A DNA stretch of 64,000 bases from Nostoc sp. CHAB 5834. GTDB taxonomy: Bacteria; Cyanobacteriota; Cyanobacteriia; Cyanobacteriales; Nostocaceae. The translations under genes and the position numbers were made by a program. This document shows positions 46,693 to 55,960 of the stretch, one piece after another (positions within the stretch are counted from its first letter, which is position 1; each line of letters starts with the position of its first letter). Location of the stretch: NCBI GenBank assembly GCA_020829485.1, contig JAIVFU010000012.1, forward strand, positions 45,807 to 109,806, given 5' to 3'. Under the pieces are notes generated by a model. The model made no database searches, was not told the DNA's origin, and worked only from the letters and a program-made list of their open reading frames with translations.

Positions 46693-47289
46693 ATGGACTA
46701 TAACGTTTGGTTTCGCCCTTTCGTCTGGATGGATTACCGACTGGCAGTATTATTCCTGGTAGTTATTCCGCTAATTCTTCTGATTTGGGCATTTGTGCAA
46801 AAAGTGGAAAGCATACAACGCTTATTGGGTATATACTGGCGAGTATCAAGCCTGGTAGCAATCACGATTTACTTAATGATTGCCCAGTATCCAGTTAGCT
46901 TTATCTCTGGGTTGATAGCTCAGATTTTGATCCCGATTTCGCTGTGGTTCTGGGTGGATATCAACGATGAAATTGAGTATCAAACCAGTGGCGCTTTGAA
47001 ATTGATTTTTACTTCTTGGCGCTGGGCTACAACTGTTTATTGTATTTTGGGTACACTAGCCTTTATCCCTTTTTTAGGTTGTGCTTTTTCTGGTAGTGCG
47101 CTGAAGACTTCCTATTGTCGCGTTTGGTTTGAGGCTCCGTTGCTATTCAAAGAATATTTTCATGCTAATAGCAAGGCTGAATTCTTAGGTTTTCTCGGCA
47201 TAACTAGTTTAGTAATTTATGTGCTTTACTTAAGCTACTTTGTTCTGATTAAGCTGGGCAAGCAGGGACGCTCGGCTACACCACAGTAA
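46693..47289 (+). CDS. DUF3177 family membrane protein
   Basis: 198 residues from ATG 46693 (MDYNVWFRPFVWMDYRLAVL); TTG 46681 is a less likely start. Five or six membrane helices (LFLVVIPLILLIWAFV, VAITIYLMIAQYPVSFISGL, TTVYCILGTLAFIPFLGCAF and others). The N-terminus matches the cyanobacterial DUF3177 family. Function unknown. The small gene at 47326 follows closely on the same strand. Confidence 0.85.
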   Translation: MDYNVWFRPFVWMDYRLAVLFLVVIPLILLIWAFVQKVESIQRLLGIYWRVSSLVAITIYLMIAQYPVSFISGLIAQILIPISLWFWVDINDEIEYQTSGALKLIFTSWRWATTVYCILGTLAFIPFLGCAFSGSALKTSYCRVWFEAPLLFKEYFHANSKAEFLGFLGITSLVIYVLYLSYFVLIKLGKQGRSATPQ

Positions 47290-47325
47290 GCATTATTGCA
47301 CTACCATACTCCTACTCTTAAAAAA

Positions 47326-47622
47326 ATGGATTCCATTGGCAAGCGACTAGAACAATACACCGCTAAACGTCCCCAAGAAGTCCTAATTGTAACGGTGGAA
47401 ATTTCTGATGAGCAAGATACAATTGCTATTTTCAAAGGCTTTTCCAGTTCTTTGATGCGCCCCACAGCATTTGATGCAGATGTACCAGTTTTGCCAGATG
47501 GGGCAAACATCCTCAATATTGACAGGGTAGCCAGTCCTTACAATCCTGAAGCACCCCGTTATATTCAACAAGGAATTTCTTGGGAAGCTATGGAAGCTCT
47601 ATTATCAGAAGTGGGAGTCTAA
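47326..47622 (+). CDS. Conserved small cytoplasmic protein
   Basis: 98 residues from MDSIGKRLEQYTAKRPQEVL (Met11 of the ORF). Beta-rich core (VLIVTVEISDEQDTIAIFKG, FSSSLMRPTAFDADVPVLPD) and a helical end (ISWEAMEALLSEVGV). It looks like a conserved cyanobacterial family, possibly with plastid relatives, but I cannot name it firmly. It is 36 bp from DUF3177 and probably in the same operon. Confidence 0.65.
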   Translation: MDSIGKRLEQYTAKRPQEVLIVTVEISDEQDTIAIFKGFSSSLMRPTAFDADVPVLPDGANILNIDRVASPYNPEAPRYIQQGISWEAMEALLSEVGV

Positions 47623-47629
47623 CTAATGG

Positions 47630-47895
47630 CATATCTGGGTTTGGACAACTTTTAGTTGTTGCACATACCGACCGAGGAGAAAAGATACGAATTAGAAGAA
47701 TTTGGCGATCGCCGAATGGCCAACAGATGATGGATGCGCCTGATGAAGTCACAATTGAGGTAGAACAGTTTAACCGCCAAGTTATTATCGAGGAAATTAA
47801 TCGGGTGGTATGTGAATATTTGGCAGAAAATATTGACCCCTCACTACCAGAGAAAACATTAATATTTTGTGTTAATGATAGTCACCCTCACGAGT
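47630..47895 (+). pseudogene. Fused scraps of a BrnT toxin and an HsdR restriction subunit
   Basis: In one frame FGQLLVVAHTDRGEKIRI matches the C-terminal part of BrnT ribonuclease toxins, and about 15 codons later DEVTIEVEQFNRQVIIEEIN and PEKTLIFCVNDSH match the helicase part of type I restriction subunit R. Neither domain is complete. The junction means two deletions have met. Its end overlaps the antisense WD40 gene. Confidence 0.6.
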
Positions 47896-48571
47896 GGCTA
47901 ACTCCCCATATATCCAGGTTATTTGAATTATTGCTAACAATAGTCTGTTTATCTGAAGAAATGGCTACTGTAAAAACAGGACTATTTTGCTCATTGACAT
48001 GACCGGTAATAGTATGAGTTTGTAAACTTTTAATTTCTTTACATGAATTTAAGTCCCAAACTTTAATAGCATCGGGACTACCACTAACAAGAATATTTCC
48101 ATTTGGACTAAAATCAAGGGTTCTAATTACGTCTTTATGCCCATTAAGAGAATTAATATATCTTCCTGTATTTAGATCCCACAGCCTAATAGTTGTATCC
48201 CAACTTCCACTAGCAATCGTTTTACCATCAGGGCTGATAGCAACAGCGTAGACTTGTTTTGAATGTCCTGTTAATGTAAAAATATTTTGTCTATTGCGGA
48301 GATTCCATACTTTAAGATTTGAATCTTCACTACTACTAACAAGAATTTGTTCATTTGGAATAAGAGCAATAGAAGTAACAGCTTTTGAATGCCCTTGTAG
48401 AGTATAAATCTCTTGTCTAGTTTTTAAATTCCATACTTTAATAGTTGAATCTCGACTTGCGCTAAAAACTGTTTGATTATCAGAGCCGATTAAAATTTTT
48501 GATATAGAATCATTATGCCCTTTTAAGGTATACAAATTCTCAAAATTCTGATATGTATGATTTACCAACAT
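47888..48571 (-). CDS. WD40 repeat protein, possibly truncated
   Basis: 227 residues with five WD40 units, each ending in a WD/WN-type dipeptide: LKGHNDSISKILIGSDNQTV, LQGHSKAVTSIALIPNEQIL, LTGHSKQVYAVAISPDGKTI, LNGHKDVIRTLDFSPNGNIL and a diverged last one. A full propeller usually needs seven blades, so it is probably a fragment of a longer WD40 protein or assembles with another. No effector domain is attached. Codon use is AT-rich like the surrounding decayed genes. Confidence 0.7.
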   Translation of the reverse strand: MLVNHTYQNFENLYTLKGHNDSISKILIGSDNQTVFSASRDSTIKVWNLKTRQEIYTLQGHSKAVTSIALIPNEQILVSSSEDSNLKVWNLRNRQNIFTLTGHSKQVYAVAISPDGKTIASGSWDTTIRLWDLNTGRYINSLNGHKDVIRTLDFSPNGNILVSGSPDAIKVWDLNSCKEIKSLQTHTITGHVNEQNSPVFTVAISSDKQTIVSNNSNNLDIWGVSHS

Positions 48572-48827
48572 ATAATTTCCTATTAAAATTTGATTATTAA
48601 TAACTTAGAATGCTTTAGCTACTGTATAATTGATAAACTAAAATATATATCTAATCTCTTTATTACTAATAATAACCATTTTTCTACTATAAGCGATACA
48701 CACTAACTTATTTCATAAAAATTCACTTTAAACCACTAATAATAAATCAACTTAATGTCTTTTTGTTTAATAATTTCAATAAGCATCATATCTTAAATAG
48801 TGATGTCGCTTGTGAGTTCGTTTATGT

Positions 48828-49213
48828 TTATCTTTCAGATTCAACAGATAATAGATAATCTCCATCTTGCTCTTTAAAATTATTTTTGATTAAAAACATT
48901 ATTAAGTCTTGCCTTTTTCCTGGATGGATTTTAATACAGATATTTTTTTGTTCGCGCATTTCTTTAATTATATGCTTAATAAGGTAAGTACCCAATCTTT
49001 TTTTCTATAGTTCTCATCAATAAGGAAACAATCTATGTACCAATTTGCTCCTCTCAATCTATAGCTAGCAAAACCTGTTTCTTTACTATTCAATAAAATC
49101 TTGTAAAAAGTATAATCAATTAGATTAATAGGATTAAAGTTTTGTTTTTCCATATTTTCGCGTTCAAAGTCTCTTTGAATTTCAATTCCTTCTGGTAATT
49201 CACAAATATTCAT
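48828..49213 (-). pseudogene. GNAT acetyltransferase broken by one frameshift
   Basis: The first 69 codons (GFASYRLRGANWYIDCFLID) run into a stop after DWVLTLLSI. In the next frame the sequence continues as LGTYLIKHIIKEMREQ and IHPGKRQDLIMFLIKNNFKE to a stop at 48828. The switch lies at an A7 run (T7 on the plus strand, 48996-49002); one more A would give RKKRLGTYL, the acetyl-CoA motif R-x-x-G-x. Substrate unknown. It may be a sequencing error, a pseudogene or a slippage switch. Confidence 0.6.
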
Positions 49214-49534
49214 AAGTATTAATATATTTTTTTACGGTTATATTACCGCTATATGGTGGCAAATAAAATCTAGATCAACACCCGTAAATACCCTGAATTT
49301 TATTTTTATTTGCATTTTTTGCTTTTATAGCACGTTAAAATCTCAACTTCTTCATCTGCCAGAGTTTAGTTTCAAGCCTTTCAGCGCTCGTTTGCAGTAG
49401 AACTCTTGCAAAAAATTTTTGTGATATAATTAGAGATTTACTTTCTTTATAATTGGGGCTTAAATTAGCAGTGAAATTTTGGAGAGCCAAGCAGCTTACT
49501 TCAAGGAAATTTAAACATCCACAGCCTGCCCAAC
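49214..49534. other. Gene-free interval
   Basis: 320 bp, AT-rich, holding the promoters of the divergent GNAT remnant and PIN toxin genes. No repeat or hairpin of note. Confidence 0.5.
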
Positions 49535-50007
49535 ATGAGCGAAACCGTCTACATCGAAACCAGCATTCTTGGTTATCTCACAGCTAGATCGACCAAAAAT
49601 TTGATTATTGCCGGAAATATTGAGGTTACAAAAGATTGGTGGGAGTTGCGTCGAAGTGCATTTACCCTCTACATCTCACAAGTCGTTCTAAGTGAGGTAG
49701 CACAGGGCGATGCAGAAATGGCTGCTCAAAGACTTGAGGCGGTGCGTGGCTTGCCATTACTTGAAGTGACCGAAGCTGTAGAGGATTTAGCAGCACAGTT
49801 TATGATGCAAAGCAACCTTCCCCCAAAGCTTCTGATGATGCGATCCATATTGCACTGGCTACAGTCAGCAGTCTCAATTACCTGTTAACCTGGAATTGCA
49901 AGCACATTGCAAATGCTCAAATCCAAAGGAAACTGCTGGAGATTTGTTCTGATTGTGGATACACTTTGCCAATAATCTGTACACCTTATGAATTAATGGG
50001 AGAGTAA
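49535..50007 (+). pseudogene. PIN-domain (VapC-like) toxin, one frameshift
   Basis: The N-terminal frame (MSETVYIETSILGYLTARST, LYISQVVLSEVAQGDAEMAA) carries the first PIN acidic residues. After the C5 run near 49820 the homologous frame shifts and reads KASDDAIHIALATVSSLNYL, LLTWNCKHIANAQIQ and ICTPYELMGE to a stop at 50005-50007. SDDAIHIA and TWN.KH are the expected PIN motifs. PIN toxins are RNases. The antitoxin gene starts 3 bp after the stop, as in an intact TA operon. Confidence 0.8.
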
Positions 50008-50010
50008 ATT

Positions 50011-50199
50011 ATGTGGCAAGATGAAATCTTAGAGGAAATCGAGCGAATTCGTGACGAACACGCAAAGTCTTTTAACTATGACATGAAGGCAATTTGTGAA
50101 GATTGGCAAAGACAGCAGGCGCAAAGTGGCAGGCAGTTTGTTACCCTAACTCCTGCGCGGCGGTCTAACAAGGCGGTGCAGCCGACGGAGCAGAAATAG
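50011..50199 (+). CDS. Antitoxin-like partner of the PIN toxin, altered C-terminus
   Basis: 62 residues. MWQDEILEEIERIRDEHAKS and FNYDMKAICEDWQRQQ match antitoxins encoded beside cyanobacterial PIN toxins, where they bind and block the nuclease. The last residues (RRSNKAVQPTEQK) do not; they are translated from an attC-like repeat that has replaced the original end. It follows the toxin by 3 bp. Confidence 0.7.
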   Translation: MWQDEILEEIERIRDEHAKSFNYDMKAICEDWQRQQAQSGRQFVTLTPARRSNKAVQPTEQK

Positions 50200-50249
50200 T
50201 CGTTGGAATGCGAAACGTCATCTGCCGCCCTTGAATTGAGCCGTTACCC
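50163..50249. repeat. attC-like repeat
   Basis: GTCTAACAAGGCGGTGCAGC, then CGACG, opens an 87-bp segment closing in TTGAATTGAGCCGTTACCC. GTCTAAC fits the RYYYAAC core of integron attC sites; the closing GTTACCC only partly fits GTTRRRY. No integrase is in the window. It may be an attC relic or a look-alike dispersed repeat. Confidence 0.4.
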
Positions 50250-50359
50250 TAAAGGGATCTTGCTACAGTTGGGTTCTAAATTGCCGTCTGAAACTGTCTT
50301 CTCTACGAGACGCTGCGCGATCGCTTTTCAATAATTATTTTGATTTTTAAATTTAAAAA

Positions 50360-51475
50360 ATGTCCCGTTCTGGATACACACTTCCCGTCTTTGCCTGTGC
50401 TGCTGCTGTTGCAGCTTTACATTGGTTACGCGATCGCCAACCCCTAACTTTAGCATCCATAGATTTGATTGAACCTGCTCAAATCGCAGAAATCCCCATT
50501 GAACAGGTAGCAGGATTATCTGAGAATACAGCTTTAGCGATCGCTCGCAGCGATCCTGGTGAGAATCTCGATTTGACTAAAGATACACCGATTTGGGCAT
50601 TGGTAGAATGGCGAGAACAGGGTGATGATGCTGTAATTATTAAAGGTGGGGAAGGAATTGGCAGACAGGTGAATGCTGACGACAAACCGGCTATTTATGC
50701 TTATGCTCAAAAGCTGTTGCAAGAGAATTTGCAACGAATGTTAGCACCGGGGGAAAAAATCACGGTGACGATTATTCTACCCGAAGGGCGATCGCTTGCT
50801 GTTCGGACTTCAAATTCTGCTTTTGGTGTGGTTGAAGGACTTTCGCTTTTAGGGACAACTGGCATTTCTCAACCCTTAAGTACACCAGATCAGCTTGCAG
50901 TTTTTCGGGCTGAGTTACAAAATAAAGCCAATCGTTTTGAGAGTTTAGTATTCTGTATCGGGGAAAATGGCCTAGATTTGGCGCGTAAACTAGGGATTAA
51001 TCCTGAGCAATTGGTCAAAACTGCTAACTGGCTTGGGCCAATGTTGGTAGAAGCTGATGTGCTAGGCGTGAAAGAAATCTTATTATTTGGCTATCACGGT
51101 AAGCTGATGAAACTGGCTGGAGGGATTTTTCACACTCATCACTACTTAGCTGATGGACGACGGGAAATTTTAGCAGCGCACTGTGCGATCGCAGGTTTAA
51201 AATCACCAGATATCCAAGCTGTGTTTAACTGTGCAACCGCCGAAGCCGCACTAACATACCTAAAATCCCTAGATGCTGCAACTGGTAGTGATTGGGTAAA
51301 TCAAGTTTACAGTGCGATCGCCGAAACTATCGATGTTCGTTCTCAAGAATACATCCAAAATCATAGAGAAATCAGCACAGGAGTAGCAATTTGTGGCTCT
51401 ATTCTCTTTGAGCGCGATCGCAAAATTATTGTGAAGAGTAAAACTGCTGGTCTGTTGATGGGAAAATTATGTTAA
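50360..51475 (+). CDS. cbiD: Cobalt-precorrin-5B C1-methyltransferase
   Basis: 371 residues, full length. The N-terminus SGYTLPVFACAAAVAALHWL is the cyanobacterial form of the CbiD signature; KITVTIILPEGRSLAVRTSN, GVVEGLSLLGTTGISQPLS and LLFGYHGKLMKLAGGIFHTH are strongly conserved. It adds the C1 methyl group in the anaerobic branch of the cobalamin corrin ring. No other cobalamin gene is adjacent, and no cobalamin riboswitch was recognised upstream. guaA follows after a hairpin. Confidence 0.95.
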   Translation: MSRSGYTLPVFACAAAVAALHWLRDRQPLTLASIDLIEPAQIAEIPIEQVAGLSENTALAIARSDPGENLDLTKDTPIWALVEWREQGDDAVIIKGGEGIGRQVNADDKPAIYAYAQKLLQENLQRMLAPGEKITVTIILPEGRSLAVRTSNSAFGVVEGLSLLGTTGISQPLSTPDQLAVFRAELQNKANRFESLVFCIGENGLDLARKLGINPEQLVKTANWLGPMLVEADVLGVKEILLFGYHGKLMKLAGGIFHTHHYLADGRREILAAHCAIAGLKSPDIQAVFNCATAEAALTYLKSLDAATGSDWVNQVYSAIAETIDVRSQEYIQNHREISTGVAICGSILFERDRKIIVKSKTAGLLMGKLC

Positions 51476-51576
51476 TTTATTATGAATAATCGTAAACAAT
51501 TCAAATAAATACTTTTCTAAGTAACCACTCTAGGGTAAGTTCATCGTTTTAATACCCTGTCAGACTCAGGAACTCG

Positions 51577-51602
51577 ACAAACGCACATAACCTTGCGTTT
51601 GT
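51577..51602 (+). terminator. Terminator-like hairpin between cbiD and guaA
   Basis: ACAAACGCA pairs with TGCGTTTGT across an 8-base loop, about 100 bp past cbiD. No clear T-run follows. Confidence 0.45.
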
Positions 51603-51699
51603 AAAGGCTCTCTATAACATTATCAACCTATCCAGGCTGAATAATAGCATCATCATAGACCACAAAGCATCTACCCTTAACAGACATAACACTCCCGTC

Positions 51700-53319
51700 A
51701 TGAATACAGCGGTGATACCAACAGAACAAGCGCCCCAAATATTAGAAAATTTTGGGAGACTTGATCGCCAATTAATTGTAATTCTGGACTTCGGCTCTCA
51801 ATATTCTGAGTTGATTGCCCGTCGCATCCGCGAGACTCAAGTATACTCGGAAGTTTTGTCTTATCGCACTACTTCTGAACAATTGCGCCAACTCAATCCT
51901 AAAGGAATCATTCTCTCTGGTGGGCCGAGTTCGGTTTATGGTGATAACGCTCCCCATTGTGACCCAGAAATCTGGAATTTGGGAATACCCGTTTTGGGTG
52001 TTTGCTATGGGATGCAGCTAATGGTAAACCAACTCGGTGGGGAAGTGGCAAAGGCTGACCGAGGTGAGTACGGCAAAGCCTCATTATATATTGATGATCC
52101 CACGGATTTGCTCACTAATGTTGAAGATGGTACTACGATGTGGATGAGTCATGGAGACTCAGTTATCCAAATGCCATCAGGGTTTGAATTGCTGGCACAT
52201 ACAGAAAATACTCCTTGTGCTGCGATCGCCAACCACGAAAAGAAACTTTATGGCGTTCAATTCCATCCAGAGGTGGTGCATTCGGTTGGCGGCATAGCAT
52301 TAATCCGTAATTTTGTCTATCATATCTGCGATTGCGAACCCACTTGGACAACAGCAGCTTTTGTCGAAGAGGCAATTCGGGAAATTCGCGCCAGAGTTGG
52401 TGAAAAGCGGGTGCTGTTGGCGTTGTCTGGTGGGGTGGATTCTTCTACTCTGGCCTTCTTGCTGTATAAAGCCATTGGGGATCAACTGACTTGCGTATTT
52501 ATCGATCAAGGCTTTATGCGAAAGTATGAGCCAGAGCGATTAGTAAAGCTGTTCCAAGAGCAGTTTCACATTCCTGTAGAGTATGTTAATGCTCGCGATC
52601 GGTTTTTAGCTAAAGTTGCTGATATCACAGATCCTGAAGAAAAACGCCGCCGCATCGGACACGAATTTATTGCTGTATTTGAAGAAACATCCAAACGCCT
52701 TGGCCACTTTGACTATCTGGCTCAAGGGACTCTTTATCCAGATGTGATCGAATCTGCTGACACCAACGTTGATCCCCAAACTGGTGAGCGGGTAGCGGTG
52801 AAAATTAAGAGCCATCACAATGTTGGCGGTTTACCCAAAGACCTAAGATTTAAATTGGTTGAACCACTGCGGAAACTATTCAAAGATGAAGTCCGCAAAG
52901 TTGGGCGTTCCATTGGTTTACCAGAAGAAATTGTCCAACGGCAACCTTTTCCTGGGCCTGGTTTGGCAATTCGCATTTTGGGGGAAGTCACATCTGAGCG
53001 GTTAAACATTTTGCGCGATGCAGATTTGATTGTCCGGCAAGAAATTAACCAACGCGGCATGTATCATGATTTTTGGCAAGCGTTTGCGGTATTGCTGCCA
53101 ATTCGTAGTGTTGGCGTTATGGGAGATCAACGCACTTACGCTTACCCCATCGTTTTGCGGATTGTTACCAGTGAAGATGGCATGACTGCTGATTGGGCAA
53201 GAGTGCCTTACGATGTCCTGGAAGTGATTTCCACTCGGATTGTGAATGAGGTGAAAGGGGTGAATCGGGTGGTTTATGACATCACCTCCAAGCCGCCTGG
53301 AACCATTGAATGGGAGTAA
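51700..53319 (+). CDS. guaA: GMP synthase (glutamine-hydrolysing)
   Basis: 539 residues. Class I glutamine amidotransferase domain: nucleophile Cys in [10 protein letters not shown], His/Glu in [15 protein letters not shown] pyrophosphatase domain: [21 protein letters not shown]-terminal dimerisation domain: [14 protein letters not shown] and the terminal [13 protein letters not shown] that binds XMP. It converts XMP, ATP and glutamine to GMP. A short N-terminal extension of about 15 residues precedes the usual start. Single-gene unit. Confidence 0.98.
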   Translation: MNTAVIPTEQAPQILENFGRLDRQLIVILDFGSQYSELIARRIRETQVYSEVLSYRTTSEQLRQLNPKGIILSGGPSSVYGDNAPHCDPEIWNLGIPVLGVCYGMQLMVNQLGGEVAKADRGEYGKASLYIDDPTDLLTNVEDGTTMWMSHGDSVIQMPSGFELLAHTENTPCAAIANHEKKLYGVQFHPEVVHSVGGIALIRNFVYHICDCEPTWTTAAFVEEAIREIRARVGEKRVLLALSGGVDSSTLAFLLYKAIGDQLTCVFIDQGFMRKYEPERLVKLFQEQFHIPVEYVNARDRFLAKVADITDPEEKRRRIGHEFIAVFEETSKRLGHFDYLAQGTLYPDVIESADTNVDPQTGERVAVKIKSHHNVGGLPKDLRFKLVEPLRKLFKDEVRKVGRSIGLPEEIVQRQPFPGPGLAIRILGEVTSERLNILRDADLIVRQEINQRGMYHDFWQAFAVLLPIRSVGVMGDQRTYAYPIVLRIVTSEDGMTADWARVPYDVLEVISTRIVNEVKGVNRVVYDITSKPPGTIEWE

Positions 53320-53684
53320 CCAAGTTTTGAGTTGACTTAGCTCAGAAACTCATCACCGAATTTGAGATTTTAAATTGATGCGTTACGGATTTCATCCTAA
53401 CGCATCCTACACTACCTAATTTTGTTCAAAAATAAAATAGGAATCTTATAGCAATAAAACAGTCAGAAATTACCAAGATTATTCTTGAACTCCAACTATT
53501 GGTAAAAGTTAATTAAAATTTCAATACTACATAATTTTATCCTGTCAATAATTATAAATGCCAGCGAATAATTAACCATCAATTAGATGGTAGTTGGACG
53601 ACTTGAGTTTTTTCTAAGAAAAGAGGCGCGATCGCAGTAAAATTACCAATGATGTGATTAATAAGAAAAAAACAAGCATCTCAT
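53320..53684. other. Gene-free interval
   Basis: Contains GCGTTACGGATTTC/TCCTAACGCATCC (53380-53408), a member of the GTAACGC hairpin family, and AT-rich sequence. No ORF. Confidence 0.5.
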
Positions 53685-53776
53685 TAGACATCTCCGAAAA
53701 CTCATGTAGAGACGTTGCATTGCAACGTCTCTACATGAGTTTCAGGTAAGGCATAATTAATTTCTGGAGATGTCTA
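53685..53776. mobile_element. 92-bp MITE with AGACATCTCC ends
   Basis: Perfect 11-bp ends TAGACATCTCC and GGAGATGTCTA, with an inner long palindrome TGTAGAGACGTTGCA and its complement. ATG 53770, the first in-frame start of the next gene, is inside its right end. Confidence 0.88.
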
Positions 53777-53817
53777 TTAGAAATAACTTTCATGCGATCA
53801 ACATTAATGGAGATGTT

Positions 53818-54234
53818 ATGGAACCTGCTCTGCCCCTTGCTGGCTTAAACATCCTCGTAGTTGATGATGATGACGATAGCCGCTTTTACATTACTACCGT
53901 GTTGGAAGCTGATGGAGCCACCGTCATGGCAGTTTCATCGGCAGAGGTAGCATTGAAAGTATTACCTGAGTTGCAACCAGAAGTTTTGATTTGTGATATT
54001 GCTATGCCTGGTGAAGATGGCTACACTCTCATTCGCAAGATCCGGGCGCTGAAGTCTGATATTTGGGGAAAACTCCCCGCTATAGCTTTAACTGCTTATG
54101 GCGATACCGAGTATCGTAGCCGCGCTCTGGAAGCGGGCTTTCAGTCTCATGTGGCAAAACCAGTTGACCCAGGAGAACTAGTTGCGATCGTCGCTAATTT
54201 GGTTGCTTCTTATAAGATAGGACTTACGCAATAA
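53818..54234 (+). CDS. Single-domain response regulator (receiver only)
   Basis: 138 residues from ATG 53818 (MEPALPLAGLNILVVDDDDD); ATG 53770 would add 16 residues coded partly by a MITE. A receiver domain is complete: acidic pocket VVDDDDDS, phosphorylated Asp in LICDIAMPGEDGY, Thr in AIALTAYG, Lys in HVAKPVDPGELV. The style matches C-terminal receivers of hybrid kinases, so it may be a freed piece of one. The last five codons (IGLTQ) and the stop come from the MITE at 54219. No output domain; partner kinase unknown. Confidence 0.82.
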   Translation: MEPALPLAGLNILVVDDDDDSRFYITTVLEADGATVMAVSSAEVALKVLPELQPEVLICDIAMPGEDGYTLIRKIRALKSDIWGKLPAIALTAYGDTEYRSRALEAGFQSHVAKPVDPGELVAIVANLVASYKIGLTQ

Positions 54235-54352
54235 CTCTCTGAAACTCTTATTCCTTTGTGACAGCAGTCGCTCATGGGGGAAACCCCCAAGACCGCGCTG
54301 CCTCTCCTTTGCGCCTTTGCGGTTCGTTTTTCCATTATTTTGCGTAAGTCCT
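54219..54352. mobile_element. 134-bp MITE with AGGACTTACGCAA ends
   Basis: Ends AGGACTTACGCAATAA and TTATTTTGCGTAAGTCCT are inverted. The interior is the reverse complement, with differences, of the element at 23170-23285. Its left end supplies the stop codon of the response regulator. Confidence 0.9.
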
Positions 54353-54636
54353 GTAAGAGTTAACGCAAAGATGCAGTCAGAAAGAGGAAAAGGGGCAGTT
54401 CTTGCTGAGAGCAGGGGGGAAATCCCCATAAATAAATTTAGTTGCTCTGAAACTTGGACGTATTAAATATGCGCTACGCATCTCGAAATAAATATTTTTA
54501 CTTTTGGCGTAAATAAATTTATTTGCTCTGAAACCCTTGTGCAGGGGTAATTCCACTATCTTTCCCCCTGCTCCCCTGCCTCTTTGGTCATTTGTGGGTC
54601 ATTAAATGAATAGGGCGTGATTTTGAATTGCTTAGA
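54353..54636. other. Gene-free interval with a duplicated segment
   Basis: AATAAATTTAGTTGCTCTGAAA (54431) and AATAAATTTATTTGCTCTGAAA (54511) are direct repeats 80 bp apart. No ORF is supported. Confidence 0.55.
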
Positions 54637-55542
54637 TTACTTCGTTCCAGCTTCAAAGCTAATTTGCTCAGACTTATAGGCTGGTGGCTCGACGTGAATT
54701 AAAATCCTGACTGGACGGAACCGTTCTTCTAATCGGCTTTCTACTTCTTCGGTGATGTGGTGAGCGGTTTCTACGTCTGGTGCATCTACTATTAAATGCA
54801 TTTCGATGAAGACTTGACGACCAAGAACACCGCGAGAAGCAATATCATGACAGTTGATTACACCTGGAACAGAAGCAGCGATCGCATGAATTGCTTCTGG
54901 TGCGATCGCCATTTGATCCACTAACCAAGGCAAATTCTCTTTTAAAACTGACCACCCACTCCAAAATACCAACAAAGCGACAGGAAAAGATAACACCAAA
55001 TCCATCCATTGATAACCTAGCCAAACTCCGATCAAACCGGCAATTACAGAGATTGTCACCCAAATATCGCTCATAGTATGTGTAGCGTCAGCTATAAGAA
55101 TTGAGCTACCTACCCGCCTACCCACACTACGTTCGTAAAACGCTACAAAAATATTCACACCCAGCACAATTAGTAATAACCACAACTCAGGTGGCGATAT
55201 TCTCACAGGTTCACCACCACCTTTGAGAATTCGTTCGATTGCTCCTTGCAAAATTTCAAAACAGGCTATTCCTAAAAATGAGGCAATTCCTAGAGCGCCC
55301 ACAGCTTCAAACTTGCTGTGTCCGTAGGGATGTTCGCGATCGGGTTGTGGAGAAGAAAATTTACTTGCAATTAATCCCAAAACGTTATTCGCGCTATCTG
55401 TCACACTATGCAAGGCATCAGCTAGCAAACTCAAAGAACCTGTCCAGTAACCCACAAGTGCTTTCAATGCCAGTACAAACAGGTTGAGCAGCAGGGTAAT
55501 AATTAAAACCTTTCGCACTTCGGCGCGGTTATCGTAAATCAT
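54637..55542 (-). CDS. Cation diffusion facilitator transporter
   Basis: 301 residues with six membrane helices. Metal-binding motifs are seen in LLADALHSVTDSANN (helix 2) and LIADATHTMSDIWV (helix 5). The C-terminal cytoplasmic domain (QVFIEMHLIVDAPDVETAHH, RPVRILIHVEPP) has the ferredoxin-like fold with histidines for extra metal. CDF proteins export Zn2+, Co2+, Fe2+ or Mn2+ by proton exchange. Helix 2 has D-x3-H/D-type chemistry close to Zn/Fe exporters; metal not certain. Monocistronic. Confidence 0.92.
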   Translation of the reverse strand: MIYDNRAEVRKVLIITLLLNLFVLALKALVGYWTGSLSLLADALHSVTDSANNVLGLIASKFSSPQPDREHPYGHSKFEAVGALGIASFLGIACFEILQGAIERILKGGGEPVRISPPELWLLLIVLGVNIFVAFYERSVGRRVGSSILIADATHTMSDIWVTISVIAGLIGVWLGYQWMDLVLSFPVALLVFWSGWSVLKENLPWLVDQMAIAPEAIHAIAASVPGVINCHDIASRGVLGRQVFIEMHLIVDAPDVETAHHITEEVESRLEERFRPVRILIHVEPPAYKSEQISFEAGTK

Positions 55543-55960
55543 AGATAATTTATCACATCAAGTTCTATGACTTTTAATGTATAACTCAAAACATAAATAA
55601 ACACAAATTAAATGTATCAAAGTCTTACGCAGTAAAAATTAAGTCTCTCTATAGGCTCTATCTTTTATCCCATTTTGTTGAGATTATTTATAACTAACAA
55701 CAGCTACAAGCTTTATATGTATTAATAATACATCTACAGATAACAGCATATTTTTAGCATTAATACTAGAAATATTTTAATTAATTTTGCTATTCATACA
55801 TCCACTAAGTTCAGACCGAATTGTATTCAAAAAGATGATGACGACCGTGAGTAAGTACAGCTTACTCACGATAACTACTTAGCAAAATTAGTTTTATTTC
55901 GTACCTTTAACCACCAGCGAAATCGAAAAACATTTACAGGCTTTGGGATAATAAGTAAAC
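55543..55960. other. Gene-free interval
   Basis: AT-rich DNA upstream of the CDF gene. GTGAGTAAGTACAGCTTACTC at 55850 is a short palindrome. No ORF. Confidence 0.5.

Noticed and set aside
50200..50359. Cobalamin riboswitch ahead of cbiD
   Set aside because: The expected conserved core is absent and the space is taken by the attC-like repeat.
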